35,535 nt of DNA from Candidatus Aciduliprofundum sp. (GCA_015520565.1 WAPW01000055.1:1-35535); one strand, 5' to 3'; shown: positions 7,627 through 15,074, numbered from the stretch's first letter. A program made the numbers and translations. Notes: generated by a model not told the origin, from the letters alone.

Positions 7627-8553
7627 ATGTTTGTTTGGGCATACATCATACTGGTGGCGTTGGTAAGTTTCGTTATTGGGGCCAATAACTCAGCGAATAG
7701 TGTTGGGACTCTCTATGGCTCAAATATAGCTACATATTATAAAGCTGCAGTTATATCTGGCCTTTTTGTGATGCTTGGGGTTATTTTAGAGGGCTGGAAA
7801 ATGAGTGGGGCCATCGGTGGAGGTATAGTTATAGGGAGCCTTACTGTATTTATGTCCTTCGTTATTCTTCTAACCACTTTGATTCTTTTATTCATTTTTA
7901 CCTATATTTCTATGCCCTTATCTGCCTCGCAGATTATGGTTGGAGCAGTTATAGGAGTTGCCATTTTCTCAGGCATTTTGATAAATTCATCCTTCTTATC
8001 TTTGGTTGTAATTTCTTGGCTTCTTACATTTCTTGCAGGTATGTTTTTCGCCTACCTAATTTATCATCTTTTGTTTAAAATCCTAAAGGGTCTGCGTTTA
8101 TTCTCTTTAAGTAAATTCTATACCGTATCACTCTATATAGGAGCTGCTTTTATAGCTTATACTCTTGGAGCAAATACCATAGGGCTTATAGCTTCTTTGA
8201 TTCCAAATTACTATGTGTATATAATTGCAGGCATAGCCGCTTTTCTAGGCACCATTTTGCTAGGCAAGAGGACTGTTAGAACTGTGGGGAAGAATATAAC
8301 ATATTTGGACCCGCCTAGAGCATTTGCAGCTCTGCTAGGAGGAGCTTTAATAGTGGAGCTTTTCACCCAATTACATCTTCCTGTATCCATGACTCAGGCG
8401 GTTATAGGTGGAATTATAGGTACTGGATTTGTAAAAGGATACAGGGAAATAAATAAGAACACTATAAAAAATCTCATACTCTCTTGGGCACTTGCACCTT
8501 TGGTGGCATTAGGTGTATCTTACTTGATTATGGGTGCATTTTTGCAGTTATAA
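7627..8553 (+). CDS. pit: Inorganic phosphate transporter, PiT family
   Basis: 308 residues, about 9-10 hydrophobic segments. Both PiT signature halves are present: GANNSANSVGTLYGS near residue 20 and TLGANTIGLIAS in the second half, plus the late PVSMTQAVIGGIIGTGF. The family imports phosphate (or sulfate in some archaea) with a cation. TTG 7621 is in frame, but ATG 7627 fits the TATA-like GAAATATTAAAG (7597-7608). The 3' end overlaps, tail to tail, 26 bp of the DUF47 gene, which is the usual PiT partner and normally lies in the same operon. Confidence 0.9.
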   Translation: MFVWAYIILVALVSFVIGANNSANSVGTLYGSNIATYYKAAVISGLFVMLGVILEGWKMSGAIGGGIVIGSLTVFMSFVILLTTLILLFIFTYISMPLSASQIMVGAVIGVAIFSGILINSSFLSLVVISWLLTFLAGMFFAYLIYHLLFKILKGLRLFSLSKFYTVSLYIGAAFIAYTLGANTIGLIASLIPNYYVYIIAGIAAFLGTILLGKRTVRTVGKNITYLDPPRAFAALLGGALIVELFTQLHLPVSMTQAVIGGIIGTGFVKGYREINKNTIKNLILSWALAPLVALGVSYLIMGAFLQL

Positions 8554-9184
8554 GGATTATAACATCAGAGGCATCTTCGGCCTTATCGCTTATTGCATCA
8601 ATCCAAAGAATCATCTTTTCAAGCTGAAGGATGGAGAGCACATCTATACTATTCTCCTCGCCATATAATTTCCGCAAGAGCTCTAATTTAAGCTCATCAG
8701 CTTGGCTCTCGTAGTTTTCAACTTCATGGGCCTTCTCTACTGCTTTATGGGCATCATCAAGAAGTGCTATGGCCGATTCACACATAGTTTTCACGCTTTG
8801 CTGTGTTACTTTTAAATAATCCATAATTTTGCTGTTTTTTAGGAATTCTATGGCTTCTTTGGATGGTTTTCTTAAACCAATTATCCTACTAACTTGCTGA
8901 ATTTTATCAATTACCTTATCTATTTGCTCGGAGAGATTTATGAATGTCATTCTATCTGCAGGGAATAATAAGCCCTCAGAGAAAAGGTACTCATTTTTTC
9001 TTCTTAAAGCATCTCCCACTCTCTCTTTTTCATATATTTCCCTCTCTAATTTTTCCATTTCTTCCCAGTCATCATTTAGAAGAGCTTGCACTTCCTTTAT
9101 AAAAAGCTCCATGCATTCAAGGGCCACAGAAGCGTGTTTCCTATAATTTTCGATTGCCTCCTTCTCCTTTTTAGATTTAAACAT
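8528..9184 (-). CDS. DUF47 / PhoU-like protein, partner of the phosphate transporter
   Basis: 218 residues, nearly all alpha-helical, as in DUF47 (TIGR00153-type, PhoU-related). Segments such as ADRMTFINLSEQIDKVIDKIQQVSRII and the final IDAISDKAEDASDVIILI match the family. These proteins are thought to control PiT transporters. ATG 9184 lies only 5 nt after the discriminator base of tRNA-Thr, so no separate promoter fits and the mRNA must come from the tRNA transcript. The open frame continues upstream through the tRNA, which is not coding. Confidence 0.88.
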   Translation of the reverse strand: MFKSKKEKEAIENYRKHASVALECMELFIKEVQALLNDDWEEMEKLEREIYEKERVGDALRRKNEYLFSEGLLFPADRMTFINLSEQIDKVIDKIQQVSRIIGLRKPSKEAIEFLKNSKIMDYLKVTQQSVKTMCESAIALLDDAHKAVEKAHEVENYESQADELKLELLRKLYGEENSIDVLSILQLEKMILWIDAISDKAEDASDVIILITAKMHP

Positions 9185-9189
9185 TTTAG

Positions 9190-9262
9190 AGCCACCGCCG
9201 GGAATCGAACCCGGGACCTCCACCTTACCAAGGTGGCGCTCCACCGGCTGAGCTACGGTGGC
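9190..9262 (-). tRNA. tRNA-Thr (anticodon GGU)
   Basis: Minus strand folds as a cloverleaf: acceptor GCCACCG/CGGTGGC, D-arm GCTC...GAGC, anticodon stem CCACC/GGTGG with loop TTGGTAA (anticodon GGT), T-arm CCGGG-TTCGATT-CCCGG and discriminator T. U73 is usual for archaeal tRNA-Thr. CCA is not encoded and there is no intron. A TATA-like element at 9290-9303 would start transcription some 9 nt before the 5' end. Confidence 0.95.
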
Positions 9263-9289
9263 TTACAAAATGCCCATGAAATTCCACTA

Positions 9290-9303
9290 CAAAAATATTT
9301 CTA
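9290..9303 (-). promoter_or_regulatory. Putative promoter of tRNA-Thr and DUF47
   Basis: Minus-strand TAGAAATATTTTTG is about 30 nt upstream of the tRNA 5' end, and no other TATA-like box lies between it and the DUF47 gene. Confidence 0.4.
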
Positions 9304-9321
9304 AATAAAAAGGAAGAAAAA

Positions 9322-9519
9322 TTATGCTAGGGCTTTTATTTCAGGTATTTCAGTGCCAAGAAGATCATCATTTATCTCATAAAGCATACTGAGTATTCCG
9401 GCAAGCGCCTCCGCCTCCTTGCCCTTAAGATCCCAAAGAGCCGCTTCAAGATCTTCCACCGTGTGCTCCTTCAACCATTTTTCCACATTCTTTGGCATTT
9501 TTGGAAATTCATTTCTCAT
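9322..9519 (-). CDS. Small hypothetical protein
   Basis: 65 residues, acidic and probably helical (VEKWLKEHTVEDLEAALWDLKGKEAEALAG...). I do not recognise the family. ATG 9519 is preceded by GGAGGG 6-7 nt upstream; in-frame starts at 9537 and 9552 lack one. A TATA-like AAATTTTAAATAG (9568-9580) and an inverted repeat at 9542-9567 precede it. It stands alone between the tRNA promoter and the GNAT gene. Confidence 0.65.
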   Translation of the reverse strand: MRNEFPKMPKNVEKWLKEHTVEDLEAALWDLKGKEAEALAGILSMLYEINDDLLGTEIPEIKALA

Positions 9520-9541
9520 CTTTAACCCTCCAGTCATATTT

Positions 9542-9567
9542 TTGTCAGACAATTATATGACTAACAA
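9542..9567. promoter_or_regulatory. Inverted-repeat operator candidate
   Basis: A perfect 11-bp palindrome TTGTCAGACAA (9542-9552) opens an imperfect 26-bp inverted repeat ending CTAACAA (9561-9567). It lies just downstream of the TATA-like box, over the expected start of transcription of the 65-residue gene. Confidence 0.35.
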
Positions 9568-9644
9568 CTATTTAAAATTTTCGTGAAAAATTACTATTTA
9601 ACAGGATGAAAATGAGGAATTAAAAATATGACAAAAAGCATACA

Positions 9645-10364
9645 TTATGGAATGATATCCACACCAACATTTATCCATGCATCCTCTCTTTTTACTTTAA
9701 ATCCATATTTCTCGTATAGATGAATGGCAATATTGTTATCGCTTCTCACCCATAGGACAACATTCTTCGTGTGCTTGTATGCCATGCTTAGGAAGTGTCC
9801 AACAACCCTGCTTGCCAAGCCCATATTACGATACTCTTTTTTTGTTATAACTGCTCCTAACATCCAAACTTCTGGGAGGTATGCTAGGGCAGAAGCCGAG
9901 CTTATTGCAAAGCCATCTTTTATTATGGCGTATGTTTTTGCCTTCTCCACCAGATATTCTGGATTTTGAAATAAATGCGAAAGTATTTTAGCATCTTTTA
10001 CTTCTTTAACTTCATCATCAAGGAAATAGAATTTTGGGGTTGCAGTCATAACATAAATCTTGTAAATTTTGTTCTCTCCTCTCCAAATATCTTTGTTATC
10101 CCAAGGAAGATGAATTATTGCTTTTTCCTCATCAAAATATTGGAGTAGATTTTTCATTGATTCTTTTGAGCCGTGGAGTATAACACTTGGTATTTCAGCT
10201 CCACGATAAATAAGCATATAACCCCTTATTCCATTATCCCAGTCTACATAGAAATCCGTATCTTTTCTCTCTTTTCTCAAATCCCAGAGGGTGAATGGAT
10301 GGAGAGTTGGCTCTTTCATACAATAATTTTCAAGTTCTTCAAGGTGCTCATTTATTACTATCAT
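9645..10364 (-). CDS. GNAT-family N-acetyltransferase
   Basis: 239 residues. The C-terminal ~110 residues carry the GNAT fold: VWMLGAVITKKEYRNMGLASRVVGHFLSMA (acetyl-CoA-binding motif A with YRNMGLAS) and the typical end VRSDNNIAIHLYEKYGFK. The N-terminal half may be a degenerate second GNAT repeat. Substrate is unknown. ATG 10364 is favoured over ATG 10376 because the TATA-like AAAATTTTTAG (10390-10400) is about 25-30 nt upstream. Divergent from the KaiC-like pair. Confidence 0.8.
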   Translation of the reverse strand: MIVINEHLEELENYCMKEPTLHPFTLWDLRKERKDTDFYVDWDNGIRGYMLIYRGAEIPSVILHGSKESMKNLLQYFDEEKAIIHLPWDNKDIWRGENKIYKIYVMTATPKFYFLDDEVKEVKDAKILSHLFQNPEYLVEKAKTYAIIKDGFAISSASALAYLPEVWMLGAVITKKEYRNMGLASRVVGHFLSMAYKHTKNVVLWVRSDNNIAIHLYEKYGFKVKREDAWINVGVDIIP

Positions 10365-10424
10365 TCTCAAGTGCATATCTTTTATCTCTAAAAATTTTTG
10401 TTTTCAATGATGATAATCAGAAGA

Positions 10425-10437
10425 AAAAATTTAAATT
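10425..10437 (+). promoter_or_regulatory. TATA box of the KaiC/pseudo-KaiC operon
   Basis: AAAATTTAAATTC is centred about 28 nt before ATG 10460, so the transcript is probably leaderless. Confidence 0.45.
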
Positions 10438-10459
10438 CGCAAATCAAGAATGTCCAACT

Positions 10460-11152
10460 ATGACAGTTCCTGTAGCACCTACTGGCATAAAAAAATTGGA
10501 TGAAGCGCTTGGTGGAGGTTTTCCTAGAAATGGAATGTCGTTGGTAGTTGGCCCCTCGGGAATAGGAAAGACCATACTATCGTTGCAATGGCTAGCGGAG
10601 GGAGTTAGGAATGGTGAGACATGTGTTTACATCTCAACTACCTTACCTTCTGAGGCTGTAATTGCCTACTATGGAGATATGAGATTTCTAAAGGATGCAG
10701 TTGACAAAATCCACTGGTATGATATGTACATAAGCCCCAAGGATTTGATACCCTTTACAAAGGAGAAGATTTTGAAGATATTTCACAATATTATGCCTGA
10801 TTTCTTTGACGAGCAGTTGAATTTGAAAAAGTCCATTGATAGGTTGGTGCTAGATAGCTTGACTACCATTGAGAAAACAGTGGGCGATATATCAATGTTC
10901 AGGTACCTTGGAGCAACTTGGATAAGATTCTTCCATGACAATAAGATTTCCACTTTGTTAATTGAAGAGATGGACGAGGATGGAAAGAAGATGGGTGAGA
11001 TGAGAAATTTCAGCGAGGCAACTATACTCATGGATTTTATGGAACATCAGAATATGCATATGAGGGCATTGAAAATAGTGAAGAGGTATGGTTTTAATCA
11101 TCCAACATACTGGATACCCTTCCACATTAGGGAAGAGGGAATAATACTATGA
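10460..11152 (+). CDS. KaiC-like ATPase, single domain
   Basis: 230 residues. Starts with TGIKKLDEALGGGFP, the KaiC/RadA N-terminal pattern, then Walker A GPSGIGKT at about 31-38 and Walker B-like RLVLDSLTTIE near 130. Archaeal single-domain KaiC proteins are ATPases often tied to signalling or motility; no such neighbour is seen here. The frame runs upstream to 10295 inside the GNAT gene, but TATA spacing and the family start favour ATG 10460. Its last 4 nt (ATGA) overlap the start of the next gene, so the two proteins are made together. Confidence 0.85.
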   Translation: MTVPVAPTGIKKLDEALGGGFPRNGMSLVVGPSGIGKTILSLQWLAEGVRNGETCVYISTTLPSEAVIAYYGDMRFLKDAVDKIHWYDMYISPKDLIPFTKEKILKIFHNIMPDFFDEQLNLKKSIDRLVLDSLTTIEKTVGDISMFRYLGATWIRFFHDNKISTLLIEEMDEDGKKMGEMRNFSEATILMDFMEHQNMHMRALKIVKRYGFNHPTYWIPFHIREEGIIL

Positions 11153-11730
11153 ACGCCAAGTTAAAAGAGATTATAGATGGGATGGTAGACGAATCTAAAA
11201 TAGTTATGGTAATAACAAAAGCAGAGCTTAGAACATTGCTAGGGTATGCTATAGTAGCTCATCTTTTAAAAGATGAAGGAACAAAGGGCCTCTATGTGGC
11301 TTTGAATATACCCCATAGTGCTGTGGAAAAGAAGATAAAGAAGATGGGAGCAGACCCCTTAAAGTTGTTCTTTATAGATTGCATTACCGCCTCCATAAAA
11401 ACTCCAGAGGAAAGGGATAATGTGATATATCTCAATGAGCCATCTGGCATGCTTCTTGAAGGTGCAATAAAGCATGGACTAAAAGTTCTAGATGGAGAAA
11501 GAAATTTTGTTTACATAGAATCAATAAGCACTTTCTTAGCGTATAATAGTTATCAATCATTCATAAAATTTCTAAGGATGATAACCAATGAAATTCGGCT
11601 CTATGGACTTGTTGGAATAATATTTATGCTTGACAAAGAACTTGAAGATGTGGAATTTAACCAAGCCACAACTTTTGTGGATGATATTGTTGACTTAAGG
11701 AATTTGACTAGGGAGGACCTTGAGATGTGA
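11149..11730 (+). CDS. KaiC-like protein lacking the Walker A motif
   Basis: 193 residues. The overall pattern is that of a RecA/KaiC core: IVMVITKAELRTLLGYAIVAHLLKDEGTKGLYVALNIPHSAVEKKIKKMGAD, a Walker B-like strand NFVYIESISTFLAYNS, and a later GLVGIIFMLDKELE. At the P-loop position TKAELRT replaces GxxxxGKT, so ATP hydrolysis is unlikely. It overlaps the intact KaiC-like gene by ATGA. I infer it is a non-catalytic partner of that ATPase. Its 3' end overlaps the MazG gene by 23 bp. Confidence 0.7.
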   Translation: MNAKLKEIIDGMVDESKIVMVITKAELRTLLGYAIVAHLLKDEGTKGLYVALNIPHSAVEKKIKKMGADPLKLFFIDCITASIKTPEERDNVIYLNEPSGMLLEGAIKHGLKVLDGERNFVYIESISTFLAYNSYQSFIKFLRMITNEIRLYGLVGIIFMLDKELEDVEFNQATTFVDDIVDLRNLTREDLEM

Positions 11731-11962
11731 GGTATTTCATTCTAAATGCTTCTTCAACATCTATGCCTAGAACATTGGCCACTGAGAGGAGCCAAGCAAA
11801 TACATCTGCAACTTCCTCCTCTATGCCTTCATTTTCCCTCACTGCCTTGAAAAGCTCACCAACTTCCTCGCCAAGCCATACAAGATCCGCATATATACCT
11901 CTTTTCCTATCTTTCTCTCCATAAGCATTTTCTATTATTTTTTGCGCTTCTTTGATTTCCAT
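11708..11962 (-). CDS. MazG-type nucleotide pyrophosphohydrolase
   Basis: 84 residues, the single-domain size. The metal-binding helices show EEVGELFKA (E32, E33, E36) and EEEVADVFAWL (E49, E50, D53), the ExxE...ExxD set of all-alpha NTP pyrophosphatases. It cleaves (d)NTPs to NMP plus pyrophosphate, likely housecleaning. Overlaps tail to tail with the pseudo-KaiC gene and is followed 14 nt away by the HemK-like gene on the same strand, though that gene lies upstream in transcription. Confidence 0.88.
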   Translation of the reverse strand: MEIKEAQKIIENAYGEKDRKRGIYADLVWLGEEVGELFKAVRENEGIEEEVADVFAWLLSVANVLGIDVEEAFRMKYLTSQGPP

Positions 11963-11976
11963 AGGTGAAAAGCCTA

Positions 11977-12507
11977 TTATTCTTTAATCTTTTTTGCCCT
12001 GTAAAGATAAATCTCATGGAAGGAGAGTTTCATCTGGGCTATTTTCTCAAATTTGTAGGGCATATTGAATATTTTATTTAATCTATTAAAGGAGGATAAA
12101 ACTATGTATATTTCACCTTCTTTTTTAAGATATTTCCAAGCATCTTCCAAGAATTTTAAAATTATTTCATCCCCGTATTTTCCTCCACCAGCCCACTGCA
12201 AATCTTTCAAATCTTTAGCATCTCCTGGCAGATATGGGGGGTTGAATATAATGGTATCGTATTTTCCATTAACATTCTCAAATAGATTTGAAACTCTTGT
12301 TTCAATTTTTAAATTCTTATTCTTTGCCTCCTCTTTCAATCTCTCAACTGCATCTTTATCTATATCAACAGCTAGAACAGAGCTACCTGATTTTGCACAT
12401 TCAATTGCAATGGCTCCATTTCCTGTGCCCATATCTAACACTTTTTCCCCGCATTTTATATTATCTAGCACGAGCAAAGTATCCTCGGAGATAGGATATA
12501 CATTCAT
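11977..12507 (-). CDS. HemK/Mtq2-like protein N5-glutamine methyltransferase
   Basis: 176 residues. SAM motif VLDMGTGNGAIAIECA at about 23-38, acidic VLAVDID at 44-50, and the amino-methylase motif NPPYLP at 89-94. Short archaeal HemK relatives (Mtq2-type) methylate the GGQ glutamine of release factor aRF1; that is the likely target here. Some family members act on RNA, so the substrate is inferred. A TATA-like box near 12527-12540 fits a leaderless ATG 12507. It probably continues into mazG. Confidence 0.82.
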   Translation of the reverse strand: MNVYPISEDTLLVLDNIKCGEKVLDMGTGNGAIAIECAKSGSSVLAVDIDKDAVERLKEEAKNKNLKIETRVSNLFENVNGKYDTIIFNPPYLPGDAKDLKDLQWAGGGKYGDEIILKFLEDAWKYLKKEGEIYIVLSSFNRLNKIFNMPYKFEKIAQMKLSFHEIYLYRAKKIKE

Positions 12508-12514
12508 TGAAAAT

Positions 12515-12540
12515 GTTTATATTTGCATAATACATTACAA
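12515..12540. promoter_or_regulatory. Divergent promoter region of the HemK-like and UPF0173 genes
   Basis: GTTTATATTTGC (12515-12526) serves the plus strand with a ~45-nt leader carrying GGGGGTG. TGTATTATG on the minus strand (12528-12538) is at leaderless distance from ATG 12507. Confidence 0.4.
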
Positions 12541-12568
12541 TTTCTATGGAGATAGGGGGTGCGTAAAA

Positions 12569-13204
12569 ATGGAAATAAGATGGCATGGGCACTCGTGTTT
12601 TGAGATAGGGGAAGGCATAAAGCTTGTAATTGACCCGCATGATGGGCATTCTTTGGGAATTGAGCCACCGGATGCGAGGGCAGATGTTGTTCTTGTAACT
12701 CACCATCATTTTGACCATGATGCAGTAAATGTCATTAAGGGAAATTTTAAAGTTATAGATAAACCTGGAGAATACCAAGTAGAAGATGTACACATTAAAG
12801 GGATACCTGCATATCACGATGAGCAGCATGGGAAGAAAAGGGGGCAAATTACAATGTATAAAATTGAAACTGAAGGAATAAAATTATTGCATGTGGGAGA
12901 CCTTGGCCATGTTCTCAATGAAGAACAGATAAATGAGATTGGGGATATAGATATTTTCTTTACTCCCGTTGGTGGTGTATACACAGTGGATGCTAAAAAG
13001 GCATATGAGAATGTTAAGCTCTTAAAGCCCAAGGTTGTTATCCCAATGCACTACAAAGTTTCGGGTATGACTCTTGGCATTCAGCCGGTGGATCCCTTCA
13101 TATCTTATTTTCCAGCGGATAAGGTTGAATATGTTGGAAACTCAATAAACTTCACAAAGGAGGATTTGCCAGAGGAAACACAGATTTGGGTATTTATCCG
13201 ATAA
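12569..13204 (+). CDS. UPF0173 metal-dependent hydrolase (metallo-beta-lactamase fold)
   Basis: 211 residues. Begins MEIRWHGHSCFEI and has the metal motif THHHFDHD at about 44-51, then AYHDEQHGKKRG, HVGDLGH and PMHY, all typical of the UPF0173 (YtkL-type) group of the metallo-beta-lactamase superfamily. The substrate is not known. ATG 12569 has GGGGGTG 7-8 nt upstream; the open frame reaches back to 12065 but that part is antisense to the HemK-like gene. TATA-like GTTTATATTTGC (12515-12526). The 3' end overlaps eif6 by 11 bp. Confidence 0.9.
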   Translation: MEIRWHGHSCFEIGEGIKLVIDPHDGHSLGIEPPDARADVVLVTHHHFDHDAVNVIKGNFKVIDKPGEYQVEDVHIKGIPAYHDEQHGKKRGQITMYKIETEGIKLLHVGDLGHVLNEEQINEIGDIDIFFTPVGGVYTVDAKKAYENVKLLKPKVVIPMHYKVSGMTLGIQPVDPFISYFPADKVEYVGNSINFTKEDLPEETQIWVFIR

Positions 13205-13850
13205 TATCCAAGGCATTCTCTATTCTATCAACTTCCACATTACTTGTCTTATATCCCACTATTGCTCCATGATCATTTGCAACTATGCTGGCACCAACAT
13301 ACAAGCTTCCATAGTTTGCTGTGGATATATATACGGGCACACCAAATAAGTTCTTCAAAAATTCTATTTCTTCTTCTTTAACATTTGGATGCACGAGCAT
13401 TCCCTTGTTTGTAACTACAGCTGCTGAGCCAACGGTTTTTATTCCTCCTATTTCCCCTTTTACAACCTCCACATCAAGAGCATCCTCAATGTATTTTATC
13501 GTTTCTTTGTCAAAGTCCACATGCACCAAGGCAGCTTTATCATTGGCCAAAATATCATTTCCTATGGCGTTTATTTTATCCTCCACAAAGAATACATTTA
13601 TCTTATCAAAGAGAAAGCTCACATCTTCATTTGATGCAAAATTAGTTACTACAGCTCCCTTTGAGTTCATAACCATTAAACTTCCAATTAAGGGAGAGCC
13701 GTCAAGAGTTGTTTTAAATGTTTCCACATTAAGAGTTTTTTTGAAAATATCCTCATTTATCTCAATATTTGGAAGAACTGCAAGATTGTTGTTGCAAGAA
13801 GCGTAAACTCCTACGAATGGGCTGCCGTTTATGGATGTTTTCTTGATCAT
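13194..13850 (-). CDS. eif6: Translation initiation factor aIF6
   Basis: 218 residues, full length. The pentein-fold repeats show as NGSPFVGVYASCNNN, LDGSPLIGSLMVMNSKGAVVTNFA, GGIKTVGSAAVVTNKGMLVHP and NYGSLYVGASIVANDHGAIVGY. aIF6 binds the 50S subunit and blocks premature joining. ATG 13850 overlaps the rpl31e stop by ATGA. It is the last gene of the conserved archaeal rps19e-pdcd5-rpl39e-rpl31e-eif6 order. Confidence 0.96.
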   Translation of the reverse strand: MIKKTSINGSPFVGVYASCNNNLAVLPNIEINEDIFKKTLNVETFKTTLDGSPLIGSLMVMNSKGAVVTNFASNEDVSFLFDKINVFFVEDKINAIGNDILANDKAALVHVDFDKETIKYIEDALDVEVVKGEIGGIKTVGSAAVVTNKGMLVHPNVKEEEIEFLKNLFGVPVYISTANYGSLYVGASIVANDHGAIVGYKTSNVEVDRIENALDIIG

Positions 13851-14110
13851 TCGGGCATCAGTACTTCTACAGTATCCTCTTCTTCAAACTTTATTGCCTT
13901 CACCGTTATCTTGCTTGGGGGCTTTTGGATCCCCCTCTTCCATATTGCCTCATTTACCTGATTATCAATCCAAACATTCTCCATGGGCACCTTCATATGC
14001 CTTGAAATGTATAATCTTAGAAGTTTTATTGCGTAATTTGCCCTCCTTGTGCGAGGCACCATTTTCGCTTTTCTCAATGGAACATTAAATATCATTTCCT
14101 TCTCTGCCAT
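13847..14110 (-). CDS. rpl31e: Ribosomal protein L31e
   Basis: 87 residues. Typical L31e pattern: IFNVPLRKAKMVPRTRRANYAIKLLRLYISRHMK, then VWIDNQVNEAIWKRGIQKPPSKITVKA. Component of the large subunit near the tunnel exit. A good ribosome site AGGTGATG precedes ATG 14110, right after the rpl39e stop; its own stop overlaps eif6 (ATGA). Confidence 0.96.
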   Translation of the reverse strand: MAEKEMIFNVPLRKAKMVPRTRRANYAIKLLRLYISRHMKVPMENVWIDNQVNEAIWKRGIQKPPSKITVKAIKFEEEDTVEVLMPE

Positions 14111-14121
14111 TTACATCACCT

Positions 14122-14277
14122 TTAAACCTTCAACTTATTACGGCGCCAATTCCTCCTATGGGGATGTTGGGTGAATTTTCTATCGGTGCGCATCATAACC
14201 CAAGCGGGAACTCTTCTATTTGAGTTCATCCTCCTTATTAATCGCATTTTTCTTGCAACATGCTTATTTCTTGCCAT
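14122..14277 (-). CDS. rpl39e: Ribosomal protein L39e
   Basis: 51 residues; a very short gene that length cut-offs would miss. Minus-strand translation reads [20 protein letters not shown], then [20 protein letters not shown] and [11 protein letters not shown], matching L39e throughout. L39e lines the exit tunnel. ATG 14277 follows the PDCD5 stop by 2 nt with GAGGAGAT as ribosome site; stop TAA is at 14122-14124. Its position between pdcd5 and rpl31e is the standard archaeal order. Confidence 0.95.
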   Translation of the reverse strand: MARNKHVARKMRLIRRMNSNRRVPAWVMMRTDRKFTQHPHRRNWRRNKLKV

Positions 14278-14279
14278 TT

Positions 14280-14615
14280 TTATCTCCTCTCTATCCTTAT
14301 CTCTCTTCTTTGAGATGTCAATCTGCTTAATATACTTTTTAACTCCTCATCAGTTATCATTCTTCCAATTCTTCCACTTTGAGCGAGGAGTATGAGCTGA
14401 TTTTCCACTGCACTCGCCAGCTCAGGCCTAACGAGTTTTAATCTTGCAAGGCGCTCTCTTGCCTCTGGCTCTAATATCTGCCTAAGTATGGCTTGCCTTG
14501 CAGCTTCTTCCTCTAACCTCTTCTGCTCTTCGTTATTCTCTTGAGCTAGAGCTTGCTGCTGCATCAATTCCAGCATTTTCTTTCGCTTTATTTCCTCTAG
14601 CTCTTTATCGTCCAT
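14280..14615 (-). CDS. PDCD5-family DNA-binding protein
   Basis: 111 residues. Starts with an acidic/basic helix ([20 protein letters not shown]), a Gln/Glu-rich helix, then the conserved core [34 protein letters not shown] and [19 protein letters not shown]. This is the archaeal homologue of PDCD5/TFAR19; its function in archaea is not settled. The ribosome site GAGGAGGT is unusually close to ATG 14615. Cotranscribed with rps19e upstream and rpl39e downstream. Confidence 0.93.
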   Translation of the reverse strand: MDDKELEEIKRKKMLELMQQQALAQENNEEQKRLEEEAARQAILRQILEPEARERLARLKLVRPELASAVENQLILLAQSGRIGRMITDEELKSILSRLTSQRREIRIERR

Positions 14616-14621
14616 ACCTCC

Positions 14622-15074
14622 TCACTTCGCGTACTTCTCCAATTCAGGATTCTCTTTAACTAATTCCTTCATTATTTCGTGAGCAACATTATCCATAAAT
14701 GACCTACCCTTTGGGGTTATTACCCTTCCCTTTTTATCCTTCTTAACATATCCCAACGATTCTAATTGCTGGAGTGCTTTGCGCACTATCGCGCGGCTCC
14801 CTTTCCTAGCTTTGTACCTCTTTGAGCCCCTATCCTCCTTGCCACCATACTCTGCCGCTAGCCTGGAAGTGCCTATTGGGCCCATTATGTATATTTTGCG
14901 AAGTACAGAGGCGAGGCGTATATACCACCAGTCCTCTTGCTCTGGTCCCTTCTCCTTGTGCACTCCTGTGGTAACCCATCTACTCCACTCTGGGGGCTCA
15001 ATTTTCTCCTTCTTCAACTTTTCAGCCACGCTCGCAATTAGCTTCTCTGGTGGAACATCATACACAGTGACCAT
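14622..15074 (-). CDS. rps19e: Ribosomal protein S19e
   Basis: 150 residues, the family size. Conserved segments: MVTVYDVPPEKLIASVAEKLK, WWYIRLASVLRKIYIMGPIGTSRLAAEYGG and GSRAIVRKALQQLESLGYV. Small-subunit protein. ATG 15074 gives the canonical N-terminus; an in-frame TTG at 15086 would add four residues. It heads the operon running to eif6, driven by the TATA box at 15103-15112. Confidence 0.96.
   Translation of the reverse strand: MVTVYDVPPEKLIASVAEKLKKEKIEPPEWSRWVTTGVHKEKGPEQEDWWYIRLASVLRKIYIMGPIGTSRLAAEYGGKEDRGSKRYKARKGSRAIVRKALQQLESLGYVKKDKKGRVITPKGRSFMDNVAHEIMKELVKENPELEKYAK

Noticed and set aside
9185-9244. N-terminal extension of DUF47 (reads GKVEVPGSIPGGGSK)
   Set aside because: This is translation of the tRNA-Thr T-arm and acceptor, not protein.
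9000-9300. Integration at tRNA-Thr as the edge of a mobile element
   Set aside because: No integrase, no duplicated tRNA 3' end elsewhere in the window and no change in gene content at the tRNA.
10295-10459. Upstream extension of the KaiC-like protein by 55 codons
   Set aside because: It overlaps the divergent GNAT gene and would cross the TATA-like box at 10425-10437; the KaiC family start is at 10460.
12065-12568. N-terminal extension of the UPF0173 protein by 168 codons
   Set aside because: The extension is antisense to the HemK-like gene; GGGGGTG and family alignment place the start at 12569.
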